Origin: Tribonema minus
Lineage: Eukaryota > Sar > Xanthophyceae > Tribonematales > Tribonemataceae
DNA: 64,000 nt
Direction of reading: 5' to 3'
Assembly (NCBI GenBank): GCA_017506865.1
Contig: JAFCMP010000268.1
Coordinates: 124,001 to 188,000 of the forward strand
Shown here: positions 22,906 to 34,919 of the stretch, piece by piece
Layout: the number at the start of each line of letters is the position of its first letter
Numbering within the stretch: the first letter of the stretch is position 1
Position numbers and translations under genes: made by a program
Notes under the pieces: model-generated
Told to the model about the DNA's origin: nothing
What the model saw: only the letters and a program-made list of their open reading frames with translations
Database searches by the model: none

Positions 22906-25900
22906 CTACCTATGCAGCGGGTGCCGCCCCCTAGTACTACTCCCCCCTCCCCCTGCTGAGCCGCTGCCACCGTGTGCGAGCACTGCCGTCTGCCCATACG
23001 CATGCAGCACCATCGCCCCCAGCTCGCTAGAGCTCATGAGCCCTCCTCCCGCGCCCCGCCGAATAACAGAGGATTTGGGCCGTCGCCGCGTGTTCGCCGA
23101 GCCTGTGACCCTCCCAAGAAAAGCGCCGCCGCCGCCACCGCCGCCGCCGCTATTGCCGGATCTAAGTCCCAACCGGCTGCTCACGCGGCTCTCCGCGCCC
23201 GCCGCAGCTTCGGACATGTCACCGCCGCCGCCGCCGCGAATGCCAGCGCTGAGCTGGCGCTGCAGCAGCAGCGGCGCGGCGGCGGCGCTCGTTGCGGTGG
23301 GCAGCGCGCCGCCGTCGCCCGCAGCAGCGGCAGCGGCAGCGCTCGCCCCCCAGATTCCCCGCAGGTCGACGACTAGCGCGGTGGCGTTGTCGAGCGAGCC
23401 GCGCTGCATGGCGACGGAGACCAGCACCGCGGAGCACTGCTGCGGCGTCATCCCCTGCTGCAGCACGCACTGGTGCGCCATCGCCGCGCACTCGGCGCTG
23501 CTGACAACGTCCCACACGCCGTCGGTCGCCAGGATGAGGAACTTGTCGCCGACTTCAAGATTGCGCACTTGAAGTTCGGGCTCTGCGTTTATGGCCCCGC
23601 GCATGTTTCTGTCGCCGAAGGCGCGGCTCACTGCGAGGATGCCGTTGACGCGCGGCACGCCAAAGCTGAAGATCACGCGCCCGCCGCAGGCCTGGCGGAT
23701 GGCGTGGGGTATGTAGGTATGGATATCATGGGTGCTCTAGGGGGGGGGTTGGTAGACTTTTTTTGCACCTTGAAGTGTGGACGAGCATGGTATTTACGTA
23801 TGTAGGCAGCCCCATTATGCCTGGATTAGAGTCATACAATTTGTTGAGCAGTTGATGGTAGACCAGACTCAGCTGAAGATGACGCGCCCGCCGCAGGCCT
23901 GTCGGATGGGGTATGTAAGTATGTGTTTACATCACGGGCAGGGTGAGTAGTTTATACATGGACGTGCTAGACTATACAGTATGTAGAACTGACCTGCGGC
24001 TTGAGACGTTGAGTTAGGGCGTACGAATGCGCTCTGGTAAATAGATGTCAGCTGGTTGTATGGTATGCATGCATAGAATGTGATGGTATTATGGTTGTGT
24101 GTAGATGGTGCCTCCTGCGTCCCCTAGAAGAGTTACACACTGCATTGCGCTGCAGAACATGCAGCACAGATTGATGACTTTCAATCTCACCCTAATCCTA
24201 ACCCTGACTACATGTCAAGCAGCAAGCTCCCATGCTGCAAAATGAAAGCAGATCCCGTGTCCGTTCCACAGCCCTATAATAGAAGGGTTAAGGTTAGGCT
24301 TAGGGTTGGGCAGCTACCTGCCCACTGTACCCTCGCTCGGACTAAGCCTCAGCACCACCTCTTATGCCTGCCTCTACTTGACCATGTACCAAGACTCAAC
24401 ATCTCTTGTTCTTCACAGCGCCACCACACACAGCATCACATATCATACCCTCCACACCACAGCATAGCACATCACAGCACAGCACCGCACAGCACAGCAC
24501 AGCACAGCGCATACCCTTACCTACCCCCTGCTTCACCCATCTACTGCACCTACAGAGCCCACAGCAGTACAGCACATAATTTTACCTTACCTACCTACCC
24601 CCTTCCGCTCACCTGAATGCGCCGCCGCTCCTCTGGCCCAATGGGCTTGTTGCCACATGTCTCATACCATGCCCCTACCAAAAGCCACGGCCCACAGTAC
24701 GTACATGACATACCCTTACCTACCTACCCCCCCCCGCTCACCTGTATGCGCCGCCGCTCCTCCGGCCTGTTGGGCTTGTGGTCAAACGACAGCGCCACAA
24801 CGCGCCCCCCCGCGCACACCAGCACCGCGCGCGAATCCCCCACGTTCGCCACCGTCAGCGTGCGCCCCCTCAGAAACGCCGTCACCGCCGTGCTTCCGTC
24901 ATTCGCGTTGAACCTCTCGGCCTTGCGCAGGAAGTCAGCGTTGGCGCGCGCAAAGCCGCGTGCGATGGCAGTGCTCAGGTCGCCGCCGCGCTGAAACTCG
25001 GGGTCGCGCGCCACGCACTGCGCCAGCGTCTGCGTCAGCGCTCGGCTGCAGCGCCCGCCTGCGTGCCCATCGAAGACGCCGAAAAAGGCCGTTCTCAACC
25101 CCCCCCCTCCCCCTGCCCCCCTCCCATCGCCCCCCTCGTCTAGCCCCCACGCCCCCGCCCCCGGCGTCGTCTCCAGGTGTGCCAGCACGCGGTACTCGTC
25201 CTCCATGTAGGGGCGCTTGCCCTTGACGGAGCACACACCGACGGCGATGCCCTGCTGCGCGAGGGCGCGCTCCTGCTGCGCGAAGCACGCCGCCGCCGCC
25301 GCGGCGGTTTCGCTGGCGCACATGGCGGCGGTGTGCGCTGCGGCGGCGCTGCTGCCCAGGTGCGGCAGCGCGTGCCTCGGGGCCTGCGACACGGTGGCCA
25401 TGTCATCTTCGAGCTGGGGGCTAGCTGCTGTAGCCGCTCTCGGCATCTCGCTCTGCTGCTGTTGGGCGCCGGGTGCAGCGGCGGCAGCTGTCATGAGGGA
25501 GGTGTAAGGTTCGCCTCCTGAGCTGGCGCTCATGCCCATGGCAGCGCTGCTGCCGCCGCTGCCGCTGCTGCCTGACAAGGGATACTCGCCGATGTTGCTC
25601 CACAGTCTTTTAGCGATGGAACTGTGAAGGGCGAGGCCCGATTGCGGTCGGATGTCGGCTAAGAGCTGCTGCTGCTGCTGCTGCCTGCTGTTCAGAGGGC
25701 TAGTCATAATCACCTTCTGGTCTGCCAGGACAGGCGAGATGCGACCCAACTGCTGCAGGTGGGTGAGTGTGCCACCGCCGCTCTTAAGGCGTGCTCCATT
25801 CGGAGGGCTGTGAAACATGCCCTGTTCCCTGCCGCCGCTCATGTTGCCGGCCACCGCCCTCCCATTGCCTCGGGAGGGCCCTGGCTGCCTCTGAAAGAGG

Positions 25901-25944
25901 GGCACAGGCTCGCCAGTGTACATGTACACGTCTGGCGCCTGCAT
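22906..25944 (-). CDS. PP2C-type serine/threonine phosphatase
   Basis: Metal-dependent protein phosphatase, two exons: 25944-24742 and 23691-22906, 662 aa, phase 0 junction. The catalytic domain spans about residues 232-512. It shows RPYMEDEY (245-252), FFGVFDGHAG (287-296), NDGSTAVTAFL (348-358), ANVGDSRAVL (366-375), DHKPNRPEERRRI (388-400), GILAVSRAFGD (about 418-428), ATDGVWDV (about 455-462) and DNATALVV (about 501-508). All metal-binding aspartates of the family are therefore present. The ~230-residue N-terminus and ~150-residue C-terminus are low complexity (Ser, Gly, Ala, Gln) and probably disordered. There is no signal peptide or membrane span. The single intron carries copies of both flanking exon ends. 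The gene lies downstream of Enhancer of zeste on the same strand, separated by 690 bp. Confidence 0.95.
23660..23925. repeat. Echo of the 3' splice site of PP2C exon 2
   Basis: GACGCGCCCGCCGCAGGCCT at about 23880-23900, with AGCTGAAGAT before it and GGGGTATGTA after it, repeats the exon 2 start and acceptor at about 23665-23717. The offset is about 207 bp. The extra copy is intronic. Confidence 0.85.
24605..24785. repeat. Echo of the 5' splice site of PP2C exon 1
   Basis: CCGCTCACCTGAATGCGCCG at 24605-24624, followed by CCGCTCCT and GGGCTTGT, repeats the end of exon 1 with its donor at 24735-24780. The offset is about 127-130 bp. The copy lies inside the intron and still looks like a usable donor. 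Confidence 0.85.
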
Positions 25945-26634
25945 CTATTCAGCTCCCGACAAGGCTTGGGCAGTCTTCTTTGGCAGCGCGAGCATTCAGC
26001 CTAAGCTTGCCTCAGTGCCGATGCTTCAGTGCCACAAAGACATCAGCTGCTTCTAGATGCTGCGAGAGCACAACACTCAGTCCTACAGCCTGCAGTACAT
26101 ACATTGGGGGGCGTTTCCGCCTCTTCACTTGAATTTGTCCAACTGTCAAAGTTGGCCTGCAAGTAGCACCATTATTGCATCCCTCAGGGCAAGCATTCTA
26201 ACCTACATGTCAGTGTATGAAATTGTAATGAAGCGCTCACGCAAACGAGGGCCAAGTGAGTTTATGTAGCGAACGCAAGTGCCATGATGCGCAGTAAAAG
26301 TCCCAAGCTTCACTATGTGTCGAAGCTTCTGCTGTGCAGGATGCACAGCTGTTGGAGGCGTTGGTGTCTCACGCTGATGCCCTTAGCACTGAACGCAATG
26401 CAACGTTGCGGGCGCTGTGCATACGATTCAGGTTGACATCACTTATGCAGGACGGCTTAGTTCAACCAATGAATCCATACAACACCAGATGCAACTCATA
26501 CAGACGTCAAGAAGCGTGTGATGAACACATCTGGACTCGCCACCACATGTGTTTCTATTCCTAGCAGCAACGCACAGTGGCGTCCCACCTGTGTCAGCTG
26601 TGCTGTCTGCCTACTCAAGCCTATCACGACAACA
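25945..26634. other. Intergenic region upstream of PP2C
   Basis: A 690-bp gap between the Enhancer-of-zeste stop and the PP2C start, both on the minus strand. It should contain one terminator and one promoter. No motif was recognised. Confidence 0.4.
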
Positions 26635-29600
26635 TCATCTCTTGTGACGTTTTGCTGCGGCAGCGGCGGTTGACGCCATGTGACCCATGGGCTTCCCTGC
26701 TGCAGCACCGGCCGCATTCTTGGCTCGACGTTTGTGCCCATGCGCTTTGGCCTTCATGGACTCATGCTCTTCCTTGGTCCAGACAACTTCGCCCTCGCGA
26801 TACCTGCAAGTAGAACGTACAAGGACACTCCATTAGTTAGTCAAAGAAATCAAACACTATTCAAATACCGCTGACATCAAAGTTGCTGCTGATTTCAAGC
26901 AGTTCCTGCGTGAACACGTGTAGTCATGTAGTTTCCTGAGAGGCGTGATCTGAAAATTTACTAAACAGGTACCTTATCAGCATGTGTGCACGTAGTCAAA
27001 GTATCATGGGCGCGAGACCTGAAAATGTATGCCAACGTAATCAGCACGGCTGCTGCTTCTGCAGACGTCATGAAAGCGTGCTGCTCAAGAGTATATGCAC
27101 ATCCTGATGATGACGTTTGTTCAAGCACACATGACACAAAGGGCTTCTGAATAGCGCCGCTTGATTCTACCGGTAGACTCAATATGCTTGAGACTCACTC
27201 AAAGCATGCTGCTTTTCGTCATTCTGATACTTTGAAGTATATGCAATGCTATTGACATGACGACAGTGTTCACCGCCTGTCAAGAGCTGCGATTAATCTT
27301 AGTGCCTTCCTGAAGGGCTTTGTTCAAATTTACGCCTTCCAAAGTCCACCTCATGATGCGCTTGGGGTGGTCATGTCAGAAAGGTGAAGTTGAAGTGTAC
27401 ATGTACTTCAAGTGCAGCGGCTCCGGCATGGCAACGCACTTGAAGGGCACATGCACAGCGATGTCGCACACTGCGCCGCATGTGATCGTCACACAAATTG
27501 AAGTACTTCGAAGTGTGCAAGTTTGTGGCGCATGTGATCGTCACACAAGTTGAAGTGTACAAGTTGAAGTCTCATTATAAGCGCCACCAACATAGGTGTG
27601 GCTTCACCAAGCTACATAGCATCAGCTGAAGCCACGACCTAGCATCGGCGTCAACGCAGACCTGCTTTTCAAAAACAGTGTCTCAAACTGTTACGTCAAT
27701 GTGGAACTACTTCACTTGAAGTATGGAAATACTTGGCTTGAGGTATGCTGTACCTGTAGTTGAAGAGCAGCTCCTCCTGTGCGGCAATGTCGCGCAGCGC
27801 AAATATGCCAATGCGGTGGTCCCCCCGCACCATGATGATGCGTGAGCCACAGTTGGGATTGAGCTCCGAGTGGTTAGCAAACTTGCTCTTGTTGCCCTTG
27901 CGGTGCTGGTCGATGACGGCCTCGCTGTTGAGGTTGAAGAGGTATGACCTGTAATAGCAATGATATAGAGAAGTTGATGTTGAAGTTGCACAAGGAGGAA
28001 AATTGGACATGAACATGACATGAAGCACTCGCTGTTGAGTTGCAGCAGTATGACGTTTTGAGACACGGAGCATTTGTTGTTGTTGTTGAACAGAAAAACC
28101 ATGGATTTACCCGTTGAACAGCAACAGTCACGAAGTCCTCGCTGTTGAGGTCTAGCAAGTGAGTTTTCACATTTGGGGTCATCACAAGAGATTGCAACGA
28201 AACGGGCTTGCTGTTAGGTTAAACAAGGTAATTTGAACTACAGCAATGGACTGACGGCATCAAAGGCTCATGTTGCACACAACGTACTTAATCAGGCATG
28301 TTGTAGGGTTACGGGCAGATGCCCGCTGGCTTCATGTCCTGATGTATTCATCAAGCGCATGTTGTTTTGTTCCTGCAGAGCACCACGTGTTCCACTTACC
28401 TACTACACAACAAATGCTTGTTGTTGTCACACAGGAACATATAGATTCATGTATGCACCTGTTGCGCACGTCGTACATTGGACTGTGCCTATCCTGTCCG
28501 CAGGTAGATCTGAATAGCAATCACGTACATACTACACATCAATTTACTGATGATGTACGTTATCACAGATTAATGTATGCACCTGTTTCGCACGTCGTAC
28601 ACAATCAGGAATGTTGTAGGGTCAGGGGTAGAGGGGTGAGGGTAAGGGGTAGGGTATGTATGCACCTGTTTCGCACGTCGTACATGGGACCACGCCTGTC
28701 CGCCTCATGCTGGCTGATCCTCTCCCCCAGGTACTCGCATACAAACTCCCCCTTGCGAATCTCCGAGTGCGCAAACGCCCCCCACCCCGCCCCCGCTATG
28801 TCACTGGGCGCTATCAGGAGCCGCTTGTGCCGCCGGCACGAGAAGCTGTTGTTGAGGCAGGTGACCGTTTCGCCGTCGGGCGCGGCGGCGGAGGTGGAGC
28901 GTCCCTTGAAGTTGAAGTTGAAGTCTATGGCGTCACACTGGCACATGGTGCAGAGGTCGGGGTCGCACTCGCGCGCGAGGCCGAAGCACGGGCAGGCCTG
29001 CAGGTTTAGGTTTAGGGCAAGTCTAGGTGAGTCATCGTGACAGCCCACAGCTCAGCTCATGATGAGTCTGAGCCCTGTCGGGCCTTGAAGTGGCTGTTCA
29101 TGTTTGCCTCCTGGTTTTCAATGACCACTTCTTCTAGCACCACATGCACTAGCCACAAGTGTCGTGTCTGCTTACACGGTGAAGTGCTATATGCTCTCAA
29201 ACGCGCATTCGCATCACTCAAGTCCATGAACCTCATCTAATAGTTTCAAAGTTGACACAATCATGAATGGCCGACGCTGCTTTCTTGTTGAGCAGTTGAA
29301 GGAAATTGCAGCAATGTCTTGAAAAATAGCCTTACTGTTAGCAATGTCTAGAAAAATACCCTTAGTGACACTATCTGTAACCCTAATTTTCGCCCAAACC
29401 CTAACCCGCAACCCAACCTACTCTTATAATGCGGGCATGTACGTGCATGGCATGGCTTGCTTCTGTACTTTTGCCGCACAGAATCGCCGCAAGCAACTGT
29501 TGTACGAAGCACGTGCACGAGAGGTGCTCGTGCCAAAGCATGGGGGGGGCTGTGCAAGCCAGTTTCTGTTTCCATTGGCAAGCCTTCTGTTCAAAAGTCC

Positions 29601-32600
29601 TGGCGCAGCTCAGAAGTCGGCTGCACAGATCCTGAGCTGGGTCGATGCAGTGAGACGCATCCGCTATCCCTACCGAGTACATCAGCGCACTTCTTGCTGT
29701 GTCTGTGCAACAGCAGTGGTCACATCAGTTGCTGTATGCAGCCCGCCGTTGCCCTAGCTGTTTTCCCAAGCGGATGGACACGGACAGGACAGGAAATGCT
29801 GTCGATGCCTGAGCTGGTCTGTGTGTGTACTGACACATGCAGCACTCTGAACCATGGTCAGCTGGAAGCACAATGAGCTTAACATCCACCATTTTTTTTT
29901 TTTTTTGCCGCCCTAAGCGAGCATGGTGACAATATGAGTTTACACACGGACTTGTCCCGCAGTTCAATGCACTTGCACGCCAGGTTGCTATGGCACACTC
30001 ACTCACTTGCTTTCACAGCACCTCCAAGCAGGATATGTACTGAGTGTGCCGCATAATACTTCAACTCCTGCGCGCAAACCTCAACACTTGCTTGCGTGGC
30101 AGCGCTCACCTTGGTTCTGCAGCGACCGGCCTTGCACCGGCACCCCTTGAAACGGTTGGGGCAGTCTAGGGGGCACTGGCAGTACTTGTCACAAAAGTGC
30201 CCTCGCTTCATGCACTGGCAGTCCGCCATGGGCCCCTTGCACACGCCTTCGTGGCTGCATGGCTGGTAGGGGGGTTTCATGCCGGATTCCCCCCCTTGTT
30301 CCCCCTCCCCCCCCTCCTGATCGTCACCTTCGGCGAGATTTGAGTGCGCCGGCGGTGCTGCCCCGGACATTTGTGCTGAATGACAATTGCAGCATGGGCG
30401 CGATGGTCTAGCGTGAGTGACTTGAGAAATACTCAACGACACGAGATCACATTTAACAGAATGTGTGATCTGATGCTGAAACGATGCGCTGAGCGATCGA
30501 AAAAGGAATCGAGCATGAAGAGGCCAGAAGGCAGGTACAGACGGCGCTCTGGTCGGTGCAGCAAAGAAGTGCAAGTAGCTTGAACAAAAAGTACCGAATG
30601 CATGGCCAAGGGACTCAAGAGTCATGGAGTCATATCATTGCAGCTTAATATCGGGTCATTCAGCACACGCAGGCCCCACTCAAACTTCAACATGTGCGAT
30701 GCGAGGCATGCAGTGCGACAACCAGCCGCAAGCTCACAACTGAGCCGTGCCACAGGTCGTGGATCGGCCAATCAGAAGCTGCAGCAGCGCTCCACAGAGG
30801 TAGAGCTTGCCGCCTGCCTGAGCACTGTTGAGCTCACCCCGCATGGTCGGCAGTTACGGTGAAACTGTAAACCTGCCGTTGATGTGTGTCCGCATTGCGT
30901 CCGTGCCGCGGGTGCTCTGGCGGCTGGCTGTTGAGGCAGACGTACTTATGACGAAGTTGCGGCTGGGGCATGTAGAGCATACGCAGTGTCGAGGTATTGT
31001 GTACTACATCAGGTGCGGGTTGGGCTGCAGTATTGCTATGGATGATGAAGCGCTCACCTGGCGTGTAGCGGCGCTGCTTGCTTCTTGAAGTAGACTATTA
31101 ATAAAGTGAAGTTACTTCCACCGCAACACACTGCATGGTGTTGGTCAATACGCAGCAGTAGGGTCAGGGTTAAGTAAAGTCACCTGGCGTGTAGCGGCGC
31201 TGCTTGCCCTTCTTGCCCTTTCTGCTCCGTGCCAGCCGCGCCGCCTGCTCTTGAAGTTCCACCTCCTTCAACTGCTGTTGCTCAGCAACATACTCGGCGG
31301 CTCCACACCTCCTGCAGCAGCCAACACAGCACACCAACGGAAAATACTGTTGGTGTTGGCATCCTCAAGGACAGAGGCTCACTTGTGCTGTTCCTATGCC
31401 AAATGTCATGCAGAGCAGAAGATTGCATTCACTGGGTGCTTGCAATGCTTGAAGTGGCCACCCGCCCCGGTATGTATTGTAGTTCATGAAAGGAGAAAGG
31501 ATTGCGTCAAAGTTGAGGAGGTTTTCCGCCGGTGACACTCATCTCAACCTAACCCTTGATTGACTCTTAATCCATCCAGCATCGTTTCCCAGGAATGCGC
31601 TTTCAATGAAGCCCAAGCGTTCAAACTGATGTGCACAAGTTGAAGTGCACTCAACCCCTGCTATCTGCCATACAGTGTGACTTTGCTGTCCAGTAACATG
31701 TTTCTTCAGCGTAGGCATGTATATGAAGGATTGGAAGGCATTGTCAATAATGTATGCCCCCATACTTATACTCTATCCAGCACACTGGTGTCACGAGAGC
31801 ACCCCTAGAGGTTTGCAGCAGGAAATGCACATGGGCACTTCAGTAGGTATCTTCGATTGCATGCTGGCTCAAGTTGAAGTTTGGGGCTGCGAGGCTAGGT
31901 GAAGCTGTCGGCAGTGCTCAGCAGTGTTGTCAGTTACAGCCTTGCAGTGCAATGGGCATGGCGCACCCTCGGCCTCCGCAGCCTCGACCCACACTATCAA
32001 GTTGAGGTTTTGCATCATGGCATCGCGCTACTGGCGTCAGACCCAGCGAGGTGCCCCTGAAGCTTACTCCGGCCCTACCACAGGAAAGCCCACAAATGAC
32101 GCTCTGGTTACACCACACCAGTGCGTAGCGCGCAGGACACGCTGCAACAATCGCAGTGATCGTCCGACGGTCTGCTGTTCCACAAACTTCACAACATCAC
32201 ACCTCCAATCAAATGATGTGGTGGCGCAGCCGTTACATCAATCCGCTCACTTTGCGCCGCACAAACCAGTCCTCGCAAGAAGTGTTTCTATCAAGTGGGT
32301 AAGCTTTAACATTAAACCCCAACAATACCAAACTTCAACAACATTATAACAGCAGCGCTCACCTGCCCAGGTCCTGTGCGGCGTGCTCCGTGACCCCCAG
32401 CACGTCCCCCACAGCCCCCACCCCCTCGTCGCCCAGTATGAGAAACGCCCTCCGCGCCAGCGAGCTGATGTGCAGCGGGTAGGCCAGTTGCTGAGCGCTG
32501 CTGCGGCGGCTGCCGCCCTCCTGAGCGCTGCTGCAGCTGCTGATCGACTGGGCACTGGTGCGGCTGCCACTTTCCTGAGCGCTGCTGCAGCTGCTGATTG

Positions 32601-34887
32601 GCTGAGCACTGCTGTGACTGCCACTTTCCTGAGCGCTGCTGCGGCTGCGGTCAGCGCCCCCCTTGTGCCCCGCATCAGAAGTGGTAGGGACAGTTGCTGT
32701 GCTGTTGGCGGGCGGTCCCGTTGCGGCAGTTACAGCAGCGGCTGAGGCAGTGCTCGGCGCATTCCGCTGCTGCCACGACTCGCTCTTGATGAGAGCGCTT
32801 GCGGTTTGCGCGAAGAGCGATAATGGGACGTTGGAGACGTGCAGCTGGCAGTCGTAGCTCAGGCACTGCCTGCAGAAGAGAACTGCGCATGTATATGCAG
32901 GCGGAAGAGAAATTATCAGAATGGAGGGTTTCCAGATGTCAGTTTTTCCCAACTTATTTTGCAAGTTTGCTTATCCGCGCATGACGTCATGCGTCGGGGC
33001 TCTACGGAACAAAGGAAGCCACTTTGCGAAGCAATAAGTGCGATTGTGAATCAGTCAAAGCTTGCAATGGGCAACTATTCAAGTTCAATGACTGCCTGCA
33101 AAGAGCATTGCAGAAAAATATTGTACATGTTATCATGAGCTTGAGCAGAGACTCCGAAGAGAGGCAAAAGGCAGCACATCTGAACAGCCCAAAAGCGACA
33201 TACCTGACACAATCATCATGATGCACACAAAACCTGCAGATGAGCGTTATGTCAGGTCAACAAATCATGACATTGGTGATCGGCCAGTGGTGCAAATGTG
33301 TCTGTACACAGCTCTGAAAACAAACATGAATGAATATCGGCGCAGAGTGCACGTATATACTTGAGCACTGCTGCTGCAGCAGCACCCAAACTTGTGCCCC
33401 ACAAGGCTCAGGATTAGCTTTGGACCAGGGTGATAGTTGAGAAACGGAGGATGAGGCCTATGTAGGCAAATGCGTGAAGTGAAGTAGGGTCAGGATAACA
33501 TTGTTAGGGTTGCATTAGGGTTAGGTTAGCGGTAAGGTTTAGGGTTAGGGTCAGGGTTAGCTTAGCACAGCTCAGCGGCCACGTACAACCCAGTACCTCT
33601 GAATCAGCTCGCACACGAGGACTCGAGGCTGTTTTCAGCTCTATTTGCCATGATTAGGTGAGGGAAGCAGCGGAGAGCCGTCGAGGCGCGGGGGGGGGGG
33701 GGTACGTAGGTAGCAAAGATGTCATTGCTCAGGATAACCCCCCTGCTGCCATTACAGGCATCATGATGAGGGTTAGGCCTTGTACCCTATAAAGAAATCA
33801 CAGCCGACTTTCCATGTCCATGATCTTTGGCCTCGTTGATTTAGTGATGACACAAGACATACATCCGTTCTTCCAAAGTTATGTACTGCTATGCGTATGG
33901 GGCCTGCAAGTGCGCGTGCACAAGGGCGCCGATGACCTCACGGCAGCATCAGGCACTACTGACAACACCGTGACATTGGTGCCAGTGGTGCTGTATGAAT
34001 ATAGTCTAAGGACTGACAAGTAGCGGTTGTCACACCTAACATACAATGAAATGGCTTGCATGCATTGAAAGCCTTAGCCATAACCAGTACCCAGCTCAAT
34101 ACCAGACTTGTATGATGGTCTTGGGCGCAAGAATGCTTTTCGGGTGACGTCTCTCACTGCTGAAATTCGGCATCATGGTCTCCATGAGACTCATTTTCAA
34201 CACGTTGTGTCAGTGAGAGGGATGTGTGCTGATCATCACCATCATGACGATGCCAGCAGTACTCGGCAAGAAAGGTGCTAGGCTGAGTGTTGTGTAAGTC
34301 ACCAAGTAGTCACACGACACAGCAAGAGCTGATGGCATGGTGATACTCTGTCTATCAGTATGCTGGTCCAACTCAGGTGCGCTTTTACCATGACATTGTG
34401 CACCTTGTTTACCTTACATGCAGTACACGCAAGCCACTTTGTGGTACAGTGGCTCATCTCATCAGCACACCACTGCGTGCTAGAAATATCACTCAAACGC
34501 CTCCATGTATCAACGAAATTCGCGTCAGGTCACAAACATCAATCCTGCTCAATGCTTGCCAAATGTGACACCGGTTGTTGTAATTACCACATATGCCATG
34601 GCAACAGCATCTACCACACCAAAACCCACCTCTGTAGCTGTCCATCACGTTCTCGTACGTGCTATCCGCAGGCTTGATGTGGCTCCTGGGGTCCCTGAGC
34701 GCTGATGTGTGCAGCTCGTCAACTTCTGTTGAAGTTTCTGTTGAAGTGCAGTCACCGTCATCCGCAGCAGGAGCGGCAGCAGCTGCTGCTGCTTTCATAC
34801 CGTCGCCACCAGCGCTGGACACCTAAGCATAACAGTTGCGGCATGCCGCGTTGTGAGCCATTTGTGATCACAGCACAACACCATGCT

Positions 34888-34919
<32 letters not shown>

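Noticed and set aside
22972-23572. Long plus-strand open frames opposite PP2C exon 2 (Ala/Pro/Arg-rich)
   Set aside because: They are shadows of the GC-rich low-complexity phosphatase tail on the other strand.
24724-25521. Plus-strand frames opposite PP2C exon 1
   Set aside because: All catalytic motifs are in the minus frame; the plus frames lack any family signature.
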